64,000 nt of DNA from contig NZ_JAHZST010000014.1 of assembly GCF_019457885.1 (NCBI RefSeq), positions 60,815-124,814 of the forward strand, given 5' to 3'. Shown piece by piece: positions 48,233 to 57,842 of the stretch (the stretch's first letter is position 1; the number at the start of each line of letters is the position of its first letter). A program made the position numbers and the translations under genes. The notes beneath the pieces were generated by a model. That model made no database searches, was not told the origin of the DNA, and was given only the letters and a program-made list of their open reading frames with translations. This DNA is from Shewanella nanhaiensis. GTDB lineage: Bacteria > Pseudomonadota > Gammaproteobacteria > Enterobacterales > Shewanellaceae.

Positions 48233-49212
48233 CTAAGCTAATTGATGAAGGCTTGTTCGATGAAGAGGCGCAAAAAGAGCAGTTTGCCATTGATGTACTG
48301 ACGGGCTTATGTGCCAAACCTAAAAAGCTCTCAGCTAAATATTTTTATGATGATGCCGGCAGTGAGATTTTTCAGCAGATCACCCAACATGTCGATTATT
48401 ACCCAACGCGCACAGAGTTTGAAATTCTTGATGCGATTAAAAACGATATCCCCAAGGTGATTGGTGAAGAGGAGATCGACATCATAGAGTTGGGAGCGGG
48501 CGATTGTCATAAGAGCAAACTCATACTCGATGGCTTTCTCAATGCTGGGTGTAAGGTCAATTTCTACCCGATAGATATCTCTGAACAAGCGATGACCTTG
48601 CTGCAGGATCATATCGCATCACATCCGAATTTGACCGTTCATGGCGTCGTTGCAGAATACTTTGATGGTTTACGTCTGGTACGGAAAAAGTCGAGTAACA
48701 AACAGTTAGTGCTCTTTTTAGGCTCAAACATAGGCAATTTCGACCGAGTGCAAAACCAAGGCTTTTTAAGGCGACTTTGGATGAGTCTCAACGCAGGTGA
48801 TTTTGCATTACTCGGTTTCGATCTTAAAAAAGATGTCGGCGTGTTGACCGCCGCTTATAACGACTCAAGTGAGCTAACCAAGGCGTTTAACCTGAACTTA
48901 CTCACGCGGATAAATAGAGAGCTAGGTGGTAATTTTGATATTGAAAAGTTTCAGCACTTTGGGGTCTACAGTCCGATTTTAGGTGCCATGGAGAGCTATG
49001 TGTTGGCTACCGAAACTCAAGAGGTCTACATCTCAGAGCTTAAACGCTCTTTTCATTTTGAAGCCTTTGAGCCAATACATCTTGAGTTTTCCTTTAAGTT
49101 TTTAAAGAGCGATATTGAGTACATCTGTCAAAAAAGTGGTTTTACAACCGTAGAACACTTTACCGATCCTAAGGCGTATTTTATGGATTCACTCTGGCAG
49201 GTGAAGAAATAA
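48223..49212 (+). CDS. egtD: L-histidine N-alpha-methyltransferase EgtD
   Basis: The 329-residue SAM-dependent enzyme trimethylates histidine to hercynine, the first step of ergothioneine synthesis. LSAKYFYDDAGSEIFQQITQ, the SAM-binding IELGAGDCHKSKLILDGFL and LVLFLGSNIGNFDR are family signatures. Its ATG lies inside the end of egtB, so the two are translationally coupled. Order B then D resembles the short two-gene ergothioneine operons. Confidence 0.93.
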   Translation: MEITKLIDEGLFDEEAQKEQFAIDVLTGLCAKPKKLSAKYFYDDAGSEIFQQITQHVDYYPTRTEFEILDAIKNDIPKVIGEEEIDIIELGAGDCHKSKLILDGFLNAGCKVNFYPIDISEQAMTLLQDHIASHPNLTVHGVVAEYFDGLRLVRKKSSNKQLVLFLGSNIGNFDRVQNQGFLRRLWMSLNAGDFALLGFDLKKDVGVLTAAYNDSSELTKAFNLNLLTRINRELGGNFDIEKFQHFGVYSPILGAMESYVLATETQEVYISELKRSFHFEAFEPIHLEFSFKFLKSDIEYICQKSGFTTVEHFTDPKAYFMDSLWQVKK

Positions 49213-49279
49213 GCCTAAGGCGCCACTCAGTGTTAGCGTCTAACTCATAAAATTAACCATTTATCTGCAAGGAGTTGAT

Positions 49280-50692
49280 ATGTCAAAGCACTTTGATCTT
49301 ATCTGGATTGGCACAGGGCAAGCCACCATGAGTATTGTTCCTCGTCTATTGGCCGCAGGTAAGAGAGTGGCCGTAATTGAGTCCGGTAACTTTGGTGGCA
49401 CCTGTGTTAATACTGGCTGTACGCCAACTAAAACCTTAGTTGCCGCAGCAAGGGCTATTTTTCAGGCGGGCCGTGGAGATAATTTTGGTTTCAGCGTCGA
49501 TAACTTGCAGGTCGATTTTGAGAAGATCATGGCGCCGCAAAAGCGCAATCGAGGCAATGCGACCTCAGGAATCGAGCAATTTCTGACAAATCATCAACAC
49601 TGTACTGTGTTTAAAGGACGCGCTGAATTTGTAGACAAAAAAAGCATTAAGGTTAACGAAGAGACCTTAAGTGCTGAACATATTGTGATCCACGTGGGAG
49701 CCCGCCCGGTTAATCCCGAACTTCCTGGCATAGACAGCATCGAGTGGCTCGATAATGAGAAGTTACTTAACTTAAGCGAGCCGCCTCATCATCTGGCTAT
49801 CGTTGGCGGCGGTTATATCGGGCTGGAGTTTTCACAGATCTTTCGTCGATTTGGCAGTAAGGTCACTATTTTTGAACGTGGCGCCGCTCTGCTTGCAAGA
49901 GAAGATGATGATATTGGTGAAATAGCCGAAGATATCTTAGTCTCCGAGGGGGTTGAGATCATCTATAACACTCAAATAGAGTCGGTCTCAAAAGGTGAAG
50001 GAGTTGATAAAGTCAATATTCACTACACACAGTCTGGTGAGCCGAAAACCTTAGCCGCTTCACATACCCTGTTTGCTATTGGCCGTGTACCAAACAGTGA
50101 CAGTCTAAATTTAGCTGCAGCTGGGGTAGACACGGATACTCGCGGGTTTGTAAAGGTCAATCAGAGGGTTCAAACCAATCAGCCTCATATCTATGGGGTG
50201 GGCGATGTGAATGGAAAAGGTGCATTTACCCATACCTCAGTCAATGATGGTGAGATATTTTGGGATCACTATAGCCGTTTAATGGGCCTGAATGATGAGG
50301 CGCCTGAACTGGACCGTACACTCTCAATGCGTGATACCACTTACTCTATGTTTATCGATCCACCGCTGGCGCGGATCGGGATCAGTGAAAAAGAGGCGCG
50401 TCAATCTTCACGGTCTGTGCTGATGGCAACACTGCCAATGAGTCGTATCTCTCGGGCCAAGGAGAAGCAGGAAACCAAAGGAGTGGTGAAAATCTTTGTC
50501 GATGCAGAGAGTGAAGAGATTATAGGGGCAACTGTGTTTGGTACCGGTGGTGATGAGATCATTGGTGTCTTTGCTCCGTTTATGCAGAGTAAGGCCTCCT
50601 ATAAAACCTTTCGCCGAGCTGTGTTCCCACACCCAACGGTTGGGGAGTTACTCCCCTGGGCATTAGATGACTTAACTTTGCTAACGGACTAA
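49280..50692 (+). CDS. FAD-dependent pyridine nucleotide-disulfide oxidoreductase
   Basis: The 470-residue flavoprotein resembles mercuric/glutathione reductases. GTGQATMSIVPRLLAAGK is the FAD motif, GGTCVNTGCTPTKTLVAAAR the redox disulfide (CVNTGC), VGGGYIGLEFSQIFRRFG the NAD(P)H site, and HPTVGELLPWAL the dimer-interface His-Pro. The N-terminal mercury-binding domain and C-terminal vicinal cysteines of MerA are absent. It lies 67 bases after egtD; reduction of a low-molecular-weight disulfide is inferred. Confidence 0.88.
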   Translation: MSKHFDLIWIGTGQATMSIVPRLLAAGKRVAVIESGNFGGTCVNTGCTPTKTLVAAARAIFQAGRGDNFGFSVDNLQVDFEKIMAPQKRNRGNATSGIEQFLTNHQHCTVFKGRAEFVDKKSIKVNEETLSAEHIVIHVGARPVNPELPGIDSIEWLDNEKLLNLSEPPHHLAIVGGGYIGLEFSQIFRRFGSKVTIFERGAALLAREDDDIGEIAEDILVSEGVEIIYNTQIESVSKGEGVDKVNIHYTQSGEPKTLAASHTLFAIGRVPNSDSLNLAAAGVDTDTRGFVKVNQRVQTNQPHIYGVGDVNGKGAFTHTSVNDGEIFWDHYSRLMGLNDEAPELDRTLSMRDTTYSMFIDPPLARIGISEKEARQSSRSVLMATLPMSRISRAKEKQETKGVVKIFVDAESEEIIGATVFGTGGDEIIGVFAPFMQSKASYKTFRRAVFPHPTVGELLPWALDDLTLLTD

Positions 50693-50722
50693 TGAAATTT
50701 GATAGACAGTGAGGATAGGCCC

Positions 50723-51007
50723 ATGAAGGCAAGCTGGAACGGCGCTGTGATCGCGCGATCTGATAAGACGATAGTCGTTGAGGGAAACCATTATTTCCCT
50801 CCAGATTCAATTAACAGTGAATATTTTACGCCAAGTGATTTTACAAGCCACTGCCCATGGAAAGGCCACGCACAATACTATTCAGTGGTTGTCGATGATA
50901 AAATTAATCAAGCTGCAGCCTGGTGTTACCCCAGAACATTAGATGCGGCAAAAGAGATAGAGAACTACATCGCCTTTTGGCGTGGTGTTGATGTAGAAGA
51001 GTCGTAA
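50723..51007 (+). CDS. DUF427 domain protein
   Basis: The 94-residue protein starts at 50723, behind GAGGA. MKASWNGAVIARSDKTIVVE and HCPWKGHAQYYSVVVDD are the family's conserved blocks, and WCYPRTLDAA contains the usual C-terminal motif. DUF427 proteins are small beta proteins often adjacent to redox genes. Function unknown. It lies between the flavoprotein and msrB genes. Confidence 0.85.
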   Translation: MKASWNGAVIARSDKTIVVEGNHYFPPDSINSEYFTPSDFTSHCPWKGHAQYYSVVVDDKINQAAAWCYPRTLDAAKEIENYIAFWRGVDVEES

Positions 51008-51064
51008 GGTTCCCCTATTTTAAGATAGGTCTAGCAGTTAATCTCAAGTCAAAAGAGGTAGATG

Positions 51065-51511
51065 ATGAAGAGTTATGAGAAATCCGCAGCAGCAGTCGCA
51101 GCCCTAACTGAAGAGCAGTATAGAGTGACACAAGAAAATGGCACAGAGCGTCCAGGTACTGGCGAGTTGCTCAATAATAAAGAGCCGGGGATCTATGTGG
51201 ATCTGGTATCAGGAGAGCCTTTATTTGCCTCATCAGATAAATATGAGTCAGGTTGCGGCTGGCCGAGCTTTACCAAGCCGATTGAGAATAACCATGTTAG
51301 TGAGCTACGTGATAATACCCATGGTATGACTCGAACTGAGGTTCGTTCAACCCACGGTGATAGCCATTTAGGTCATGTGTTTCCCGACGGCCCAGCCGAT
51401 CGCGGTGGCTTACGTTACTGCATCAATTCAGCTTCTCTGCGCTTTGTCCATCGTGATGATATGACCGCCGAAGGTTATGGGGATTACCTTGACCAAGTTG
51501 AAGAGCGTTAA
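51065..51511 (+). CDS. msrB: Peptide-methionine (R)-S-oxide reductase MsrB
   Basis: MsrB repairs methionine-R-sulfoxide in proteins using thioredoxin. The 148 residues contain [27 protein letters not shown] and the catalytic cysteine in [12 protein letters not shown]. The two zinc-binding CxxC motifs of many MsrBs are missing, so it is the zinc-free form. ATG 51065 is preferred to 51062 because GAGG is six bases away. Confidence 0.93.
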   Translation: MKSYEKSAAAVAALTEEQYRVTQENGTERPGTGELLNNKEPGIYVDLVSGEPLFASSDKYESGCGWPSFTKPIENNHVSELRDNTHGMTRTEVRSTHGDSHLGHVFPDGPADRGGLRYCINSASLRFVHRDDMTAEGYGDYLDQVEER

Positions 51512-51566
51512 GCAGATAGTTAAGCGACTATAATTAAAACAGCCATCATAGTAGTAAGGGCTTGAA

Positions 51567-52457
51567 ATGAGTACTAGTCAAACTAGCACTAACATGTTTG
51601 ATGCTGATAGCACCGTAAAAATTCGCACCTTTTGCAGTTCTAACGATCATAGTCGTAAAACCTTGCCCGGCAGTTTGCAATATATTCATCTCTACTCCTC
51701 GAAAGCACGCGCAGAGTTTGCAGCTGCAAACAGTAATGTGAGTGATGGTTTCGATCATGGTTTTGTCTATATCGAGTCGCCGGGTAAAGCCTATGTAAGA
51801 TGGCGTAATATCGCAGGGGAGATCCAGTTCTGTGGTAGCGGCGCCTATGCGCTTGCTTGGCATATGTTAAAGGATGAGACAGTAACTCAAGTATCGCTGC
51901 ATACCATTCATCGCACACTAATCGCAGAGTCTAGTGGAAAGTCTAATGCAGACTCAGGCGCTATTTCTACCAACCCCTCTATTAAAGGGCTCAATACCGC
52001 GAGTTGTTACTTATCGATCCCAAGTTTTCATCCTGTTGAGGTGACCCATTTCAGCACTAAAACCATTATAGAAGGGCTTGAAGAGGCAGGGCACTTGTAT
52101 GTCGATTGCACCTCTGGCATCTATCTATTGCAGCTAAATGATAGTGAAACACTGACAGATACCACTTGGTTAGCGAGTAAAATTGAGCAGCTTTCCAGTC
52201 TCGATATACACGGTTTTTGTGCATTTAATTGGGATAGTGAAACCAGTAGCGGCAAGCTCAGATACTTTGTGCCTTGGCACGGCCGTGACGAAGATTATGT
52301 CACAGGCTCAATTCAACAGTACCTAACCTCACTCGTGCATGATAAGTACGGCGCACAGACTCAGTATTGGCAGCAGATATCATCCTCAAGCGGTAGGCTG
52401 TTAAGTGAGTATAGAGACAGTCATATTCGATTAAGTGGGCAGTGTGAACAGTACTGA
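51567..52457 (+). CDS. PhzF-like isomerase-fold protein
   Basis: The 296-residue protein resembles the PhzF/diaminopimelate-epimerase superfamily. YVRWRNIAGEIQFCGSGAYAL corresponds to the central conserved block with the CG motif, and RYFVPWHGRDEDYVTGSIQQ to the C-terminal EDxxTG block. The usual N-terminal NPAGV segment with the catalytic Glu is not recognisable, so it may be divergent or inactive. It is the last gene of the egt-msrB stretch. Confidence 0.7.
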   Translation: MSTSQTSTNMFDADSTVKIRTFCSSNDHSRKTLPGSLQYIHLYSSKARAEFAAANSNVSDGFDHGFVYIESPGKAYVRWRNIAGEIQFCGSGAYALAWHMLKDETVTQVSLHTIHRTLIAESSGKSNADSGAISTNPSIKGLNTASCYLSIPSFHPVEVTHFSTKTIIEGLEEAGHLYVDCTSGIYLLQLNDSETLTDTTWLASKIEQLSSLDIHGFCAFNWDSETSSGKLRYFVPWHGRDEDYVTGSIQQYLTSLVHDKYGAQTQYWQQISSSSGRLLSEYRDSHIRLSGQCEQY

Positions 52458-52503
52458 CTTGTGGCGCACTTCTATTTTGAACAAGGGCTTTATAAGAGCT
52501 TAG

Positions 52504-52848
52504 CTAAGTCACTGTATGTCGAGCCCAAGGCAGGACTTTCAAGCACTCGAACCCGATAGGCTCGCCAGTTTGTTCACACAAGCCATAAGTGCCAGCCTTT
52601 AATCGAGCCATTGCACGCTCAATCTCACTCAGCTGTTGCCGTTGTGACTCTAACACCGAGTATGCCGCCCTTTGAGCCGCTATCTGGCTTGCCAAGTCGA
52701 CTGCATCTAAGTGCGAGCATTTAGATGTTGCCTCTGTCTGTATCTCGAGCTGAGCAATATTACTACTGACCTTCTTGAGTTCATCATTGAGTAGGACTTG
52801 CAGAAAAGCTAGCTGTTCATCCGAAAGCTCAGCGTTAGTGTTTGTCAT
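52504..52848 (-). CDS. DksA/TraR-like protein with reduced zinc finger
   Basis: The 114-residue protein has a long helical hairpin (residues 10-80, coiled-coil-like) and a C-terminal segment YGLCEQTGEPIGFECLKVLP that matches the DksA/TraR zinc-finger region. Only one cysteine of the first CxxC remains (CEQT), and the second CxxC is ARHTVT. It may resemble cysteine-poor DksA forms that function without zinc. It may bind RNA polymerase; this is unproven. Confidence 0.72.
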   Translation of the reverse strand: MTNTNAELSDEQLAFLQVLLNDELKKVSSNIAQLEIQTEATSKCSHLDAVDLASQIAAQRAAYSVLESQRQQLSEIERAMARLKAGTYGLCEQTGEPIGFECLKVLPWARHTVT

Positions 52849-52976
52849 GGATTAACTCCATATTTCTTCCTTAGATTGATTAATTACCCCGTGAAGAGTA
52901 GGTTATACCGACGATAGCATAGATATAAAATATCTTAGATATGGATTGTAATTGATAAGCGAAAAGGATTTTTATC

Positions 52977-54455
52977 ATGGCAAATAAGCTGCTTTTGGGA
53001 CCCATTTTAGGGTTGGAATCTAACATCCTCTACACCATCATTTTTGTGACTGACAGTAAGATCACAAGTCCCCAAGTTAACTCACCAACCGGCACCACAC
53101 TAGCCGTTAAAATCGGTGAAATGGGCGCCGGTACTGTGTGGCGAGCGGAACTGAATATCCCCCTTGGCAATGCAAGAGATATCACATACTCCATTGAATC
53201 GAACGGGCAGAGCGTCAGCGATGCACGAGGTGAATCAAAGTGGAGCTTCTATGTACCAGCAGAGCATGAGCCGCCTAAAATTGGCTACGCCTCATGCAAT
53301 GGCTTCTCCGATTATAAACTCATGGCATCAACTGATAACCCCTATCGTTTGTGGGAAGAGATGGCTGAGCAGCATCAAGAAGCGCCATTTTCACTGCTCT
53401 TGATGGGAGGCGATCAGGTCTATGCGGACTCCATTTGGACCACAGTGCCAACCTTAAAGGCTTGGAATGAAGGTTCCCGTAAACAGAAGATTAAGTATAC
53501 GCCGAGCAAGAGAATGAGAGACCAACTGGATCGATTTTATGTGGACCTCTATCTCGACCGCTGGAATAAACCAGCCATGGCCAAAATGCTTTCATCTATT
53601 CCATCGATAATGATGTGGGATGATCATGACATCATAGATGGTTGGGGCAGTTTTCCTGCCGATATACAAACATGCGATGTCTACAAAGCTATCTTTACCA
53701 GCGCTAAAAAACTGTTCTCCTTGTTGCAGATAAGAGGCGATTCCAATAAAACACTGCTTTGTGAACAAGCACAAAGGGCGCACTTTAGTAGTTTCGTGAA
53801 GTTTAGGCGCTTTAATATCCTCACCTTAGATAACCGCTCCGAGCGCTCAATTACTGAGGTGATGTGTAATGATCACTGGGAAGATGTACTCACAACGTTA
53901 GATACACAGTGCACCGATGGCGATCTATTAATCTTAAGCGCCGTACCTGTGGTGTATCGTGATTTCTCCTTCGCCGAGAGCGCACTAGATGCGACCCCTT
54001 GGGAGGAGGAGCTCACTGACGATCTGAAAGATCACTGGCGGGCAAAGGAGCATGAAGGCGAGCGACTAAAGCTCATCATGGGATTGCTCAAAAATGCCAA
54101 GAAACGCACGGGCAAGACGGTAATCTTATCCGGTGATGTGCACTTAGGCGGCTTGGGGATCATTCGTGACGAGCGCGGCGGCTCGACAAACAACATCCAT
54201 CAGGTGATCTCATCAGGTATCGTGCATCCTGCGCCAACCTACATTCAGTGGTTAGGCATTTTAGCCGTGACCAACGATGATATGGAATACCTTGATGAAA
54301 CCCGTTTAGTCACAGCCAATATGATAAAACCCCACGGCTCAAACAAATATATCCGCAACCGAAACTTCGTGACCCTGCTCGAAGGCAGTGACAGCAAGTT
54401 ATGGATCAACTGGATCTGTGAAGGTAAAGATAAACCTTCCTATCCGCTGCAATAG
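52977..54455 (+). CDS. PhoD-like metallophosphatase
   Basis: The 492-residue protein has an N-terminal beta domain (residues 1-95) and a PhoD-type metallophosphatase domain: GYASCNGFSDYK, LLMGGDQVYADSIW, the signature MMWDDHDIIDGWGSF, and ILSGDVHLGGLGII. Members use Fe/Ca or other metals to cleave phosphate esters. There is no signal peptide, so it is cytoplasmic, unlike classical secreted PhoD. A LytTR regulator follows 34 bases later. Confidence 0.85.
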   Translation: MANKLLLGPILGLESNILYTIIFVTDSKITSPQVNSPTGTTLAVKIGEMGAGTVWRAELNIPLGNARDITYSIESNGQSVSDARGESKWSFYVPAEHEPPKIGYASCNGFSDYKLMASTDNPYRLWEEMAEQHQEAPFSLLLMGGDQVYADSIWTTVPTLKAWNEGSRKQKIKYTPSKRMRDQLDRFYVDLYLDRWNKPAMAKMLSSIPSIMMWDDHDIIDGWGSFPADIQTCDVYKAIFTSAKKLFSLLQIRGDSNKTLLCEQAQRAHFSSFVKFRRFNILTLDNRSERSITEVMCNDHWEDVLTTLDTQCTDGDLLILSAVPVVYRDFSFAESALDATPWEEELTDDLKDHWRAKEHEGERLKLIMGLLKNAKKRTGKTVILSGDVHLGGLGIIRDERGGSTNNIHQVISSGIVHPAPTYIQWLGILAVTNDDMEYLDETRLVTANMIKPHGSNKYIRNRNFVTLLEGSDSKLWINWICEGKDKPSYPLQ

Positions 54456-54489
54456 CGCGCTGCAAACTTGCAGTCTCAGGAGGCATAGG

Positions 54490-55317
54490 GTGGTGATGAA
54501 TAAACTAATGCTTATTTTCAAACCATCCCATGGAAATAAGCTCTTAGGCTTTTTTCTACTCGTTTTGATAGCGATAGTCACCCTTGCCATATTTCAAGAC
54601 TACCTGCACTCCAAAAGAGGGGATTATCCCTTCTTCTTTTCTGAGTCTCTACTGTTTAAGAGCCTGTGGTTTCTCTTTCCACCTATCCTTTTACTTATTA
54701 AAACGGTGTTTCAACAGCGAACGATTACCACGCCACTTCAAATGGGGTTAGTGGTGTGCGTAGCCACACTTGCTCATCTATTCTTAGTGCCGCTAACCAT
54801 ATGGTGTCTATCTGCTATTTTTCGTGAGCAAAGCTATGGCTTTGTTAAAGTATTGACTTTTACACTATCTAACGACTTAGTTAAGATAGTATTGGTTTAT
54901 GGTGTGTATCTATTTTTACTCAACTATTTAGGGGCTAAGAGTAAAAAATCTCAGTTAGAAAAGCACAAGGTTCCGTCTCAATACCTCAGCGTTAGCAATG
55001 GGAAAAATAACACTCGGATTAAACTGAGTGACATCTCTTATATTAAAGCGGCAACGCCCTATATCGCGATTCATGTAGAGAACAAACAACATCTACATTC
55101 TGAAACTTTAAAGTCCATAGGAGATAAGCTAGATCCTCGCTTCGTTAGAGTTCACAAATCAAGTATCGTCAATATAGAACACGTGCTCTCCTATAGATCA
55201 CGCTTAAACGGTGATTATGATCTACTGCTTGAAGGTGGCACTGAAATCCGCTTAAGCAGAAACTACGTCAACGATTTCAAAAAATGCTTCGAACCAACTC
55301 CTCAGCTTACACAATAA
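54490..55317 (+). CDS. Membrane-bound LytTR-family regulator
   Basis: This regulator of about 275 residues has four N-terminal hydrophobic segments (LLGFFLLVLIAIVTLAIFQ through VYGVYLFLLNYLG) and a C-terminal LytTR DNA-binding domain (YLSVSNGKNNTRIKLSDISY, FVRVHKSSIVNIEHV, GTEIRLSRNYVNDFKK). AGGAGG lies six bases before GTG 54490; ATG 54496 is an alternative. A membrane LytTR without receiver domain may sense an envelope signal directly. Confidence 0.85.
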   Translation: MVMNKLMLIFKPSHGNKLLGFFLLVLIAIVTLAIFQDYLHSKRGDYPFFFSESLLFKSLWFLFPPILLLIKTVFQQRTITTPLQMGLVVCVATLAHLFLVPLTIWCLSAIFREQSYGFVKVLTFTLSNDLVKIVLVYGVYLFLLNYLGAKSKKSQLEKHKVPSQYLSVSNGKNNTRIKLSDISYIKAATPYIAIHVENKQHLHSETLKSIGDKLDPRFVRVHKSSIVNIEHVLSYRSRLNGDYDLLLEGGTEIRLSRNYVNDFKKCFEPTPQLTQ

Positions 55318-55501
55318 ACTCATCGTTTCAGGTTATTTGGCTTTGACTTCCCTCTAAACAGAGCAGAGTTTGAATCAAATATTGATGAAATCTTATGCCA
55401 TTGCTATCTCTTGAGCAGAGTCTAGTTCTAGGTTGCTAGCAGCCACCACACTAAGAGCGCTATGGGTTTCATTCAGTTTCAAGGCTACTGAGGAGTGCAA
55501 T

Positions 55502-56641
55502 ATGAAATATTCAATAAAATCTAGGCAGCTAATGATACTGGCAAGCTGCCTGATATTATTTGCTTTAATGGTGAAACAAGGCTGCGCAGTTGCTGCAGAA
55601 GGTCTGCAACAAGGAAAAACAAAAACTCAAACGATTCAAATGTCGGTAGAAAGAGCCGCACACCAAGCTACAAGGCTTAAAAATGGTAAGATACTCGTGT
55701 CTGGAGGTTGTGCTCAATCTGGCTGTGAAGTCATTCATCGCTCAACTGAGTTATTCGACTCCTCTAAAAGGAAGTTCTCACCTGCAGGCGATATGCTTGA
55801 GCCTAGAGTTAGCCACGCAAGTATCTTACTCAATGACGGTAGAGTGCTTATCGTGGGAGGTTGGACGGGCAAGGGGATAAGTCGAAGTGCAGAGATATAT
55901 GATGTAAAAACAAATGTATTCAAAGCAATAGCCGATATGACAACTGCGCGTATCGGCCCAGTTGTTACCCCACTTAAAGATGGCCGAATACTTATCACAG
56001 GTGGCGAGCCTAAACCTGGTTTTGGATTAAATAGCAGCGAACTGTTTGACCCAGACAGATTAACCTTCTCCCTATCAGGCAAAATGAGCGCTAATCGTGG
56101 TGCACATGTCGCCGTCGCCCTTGCCGATGGAAGAGTCTTAGTCACAGGCGGCCACAGTGCAAGAAGTGAGATTCTAAGCTCCGCTGAGATATATGCTCCT
56201 GAGACAGGCAAGTTTAGCCCCACTGGAGAGATGACAATACCACGCCACAAGCATGGGGGAATACTGCTGCCAGATGGGCGGGTGTTGCTTGTTGGTGGCT
56301 CAGATAAGCAAGATTTTCGTGGCCGCTATGCAAGTACCGAATTATTTGATCCTGATACAGGCAAATTTACTGCAGGACCGACAATGCACTGGCCAAGATT
56401 TAAAATTCGCCATTCACTGGTTTTACTGCCATCAGGAGCCGTACTGGTGGCTGGCGGCGCTGTAAAAAATGAAAGGCTTGAACCTGACTCCTTCAAGTTT
56501 GTTGAAACAGGCGATGAGTTAGCTAAACCACTGATGTTCAATTCAACATCTCTATTGCCATCGGGAGAAGTACTGGCTGTTGGCGGCTATGATGAACGAA
56601 TTCAGCCATCGAAGGAAACCTGGTTAATTGGGGAGCGTTAA
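55502..56641 (+). CDS. Exported kelch-repeat beta-propeller protein
   Basis: The 379-residue protein has a hydrophobic N-terminal signal (QLMILASCLILFALMV, then GCAVAAE), with Cys near residue 28 in a possible lipobox context. Seven repeats carry DGRVL-(I/V)-x-GG-type strand turns (KNGKILVSGG through PSGEVLAVGG), fitting a seven-bladed propeller. The start at 55502 has GAGGAG upstream; an earlier ATG (55433) is rejected. Ligand unknown. Confidence 0.82.
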   Translation: MKYSIKSRQLMILASCLILFALMVKQGCAVAAEGLQQGKTKTQTIQMSVERAAHQATRLKNGKILVSGGCAQSGCEVIHRSTELFDSSKRKFSPAGDMLEPRVSHASILLNDGRVLIVGGWTGKGISRSAEIYDVKTNVFKAIADMTTARIGPVVTPLKDGRILITGGEPKPGFGLNSSELFDPDRLTFSLSGKMSANRGAHVAVALADGRVLVTGGHSARSEILSSAEIYAPETGKFSPTGEMTIPRHKHGGILLPDGRVLLVGGSDKQDFRGRYASTELFDPDTGKFTAGPTMHWPRFKIRHSLVLLPSGAVLVAGGAVKNERLEPDSFKFVETGDELAKPLMFNSTSLLPSGEVLAVGGYDERIQPSKETWLIGER

Positions 56642-56723
56642 TGCTGAGCGATAAGAGAAGGGCGCTTGTTACTTTCTCTACCTGCGTCTCTAGATAGATT
56701 GCACTCTCTACTAGAGCTCAAAG

Positions 56724-57602
56724 CTAGAGCGCACTAATAATGTGATTCACTAACCTTTTGGTGAGGGTATGGCGGCGAGAGGCATCTGGCCAGATGGCGA
56801 TAAGTGGAAATGAAGATAGCTTCCAATTTGGCAAGATATGAACAAGCTTGCCCTCTGTAACGGATTGCTCACAAAGTGCTATCGGTAGATTGCCTATACC
56901 AAGACCATTCTCGGCAGCCGCTTTAGCACCATAGATGTTATTGGTATTAATCTGACAGATTGTATTATGAACCTCGACCTTTTGCTTGCCACGTGTGAGT
57001 GTCAATGTATCCCCAAGGCCATCCATCGATACATAGGGAAGTTTGGCAAGTTGTACTGGTTCTTGGGGCATCCCGTGTCGACTAATAAAGTTGGGGGAGG
57101 CAACCAGTATATGTTGGGTTTGAGCTAGCTTTCTGGCGATGAAGCTGGAGTCGGGCGGATTGCCAAGTCGAATGCATAAATCAAAATTGTCCTCTACCAA
57201 ATCAACCAAGGTATCTGAATAGTTCAATGTGATGGAGACATGGGGGTGAAGTTCGATGAAATTTAAGATCGCATTTTCCACTTCTGGCTCAGGGACAAAT
57301 GCTGGCAGAGATACATTTAACGCACCTATGGCTTCATCTTGCGCATCCATGATCTGATCAACTGCTTGGGCAGTGCCATCCAACCATTTTTTTGAGGCAT
57401 CAAACAGAATTCGGCCATGTTCTGACAGCGACACTTTGCGCGTGGTTCGGTAGATAAGTGTCGTCCCTAGATGTTCTTCCAGTTTAGAGACATGGTGACT
57501 GACAACAGATGCTTGTACGCCGAGAGCGTCGGCGGCTTTGTTAAATGCGCCCGCCTCTGCGACAGCGATAAATGTTGCGATACTTTGTAGGTGCTTATAC
57601 AT
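56724..57602 (-). CDS. LysR-type transcriptional regulator
   Basis: This 292-residue LysR protein has helix-turn-helix residues 1-60 (FNKAADALGVQASVVSHHVS) and an effector domain with LVDLVEDNFDLCIRLGNPPD. It is divergent from the SnoaL-type gene, about 240 bases apart, so it likely regulates that gene. Confidence 0.9.
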   Translation of the reverse strand: MYKHLQSIATFIAVAEAGAFNKAADALGVQASVVSHHVSKLEEHLGTTLIYRTTRKVSLSEHGRILFDASKKWLDGTAQAVDQIMDAQDEAIGALNVSLPAFVPEPEVENAILNFIELHPHVSITLNYSDTLVDLVEDNFDLCIRLGNPPDSSFIARKLAQTQHILVASPNFISRHGMPQEPVQLAKLPYVSMDGLGDTLTLTRGKQKVEVHNTICQINTNNIYGAKAAAENGLGIGNLPIALCEQSVTEGKLVHILPNWKLSSFPLIAIWPDASRRHTLTKRLVNHIISAL

Positions 57603-57842
57603 TGTTCCAATTTATCAAACTATTAATTATAAATACACCATATTATCACATCATCACTTGTGACTTATGATAGTTATCAATATGAAACATGACTACTAAA
57701 GTGATAGTCAACTGATTGAATCTGTATCAGTAATACCTGCGCTTAAGTCTGTTCACAGCCCCACTTATCACGCTTGTCACACTTATCTACAAAGCCGATG
57801 CATCATGTATCAGTTAATCTTAAAGTTAAAGGAGTACACCCT

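Noticed and set aside
49280-50692. Mercuric reductase (merA)
   Set aside because: It lacks the N-terminal heavy-metal domain and the C-terminal vicinal cysteines; no other mer genes are nearby.
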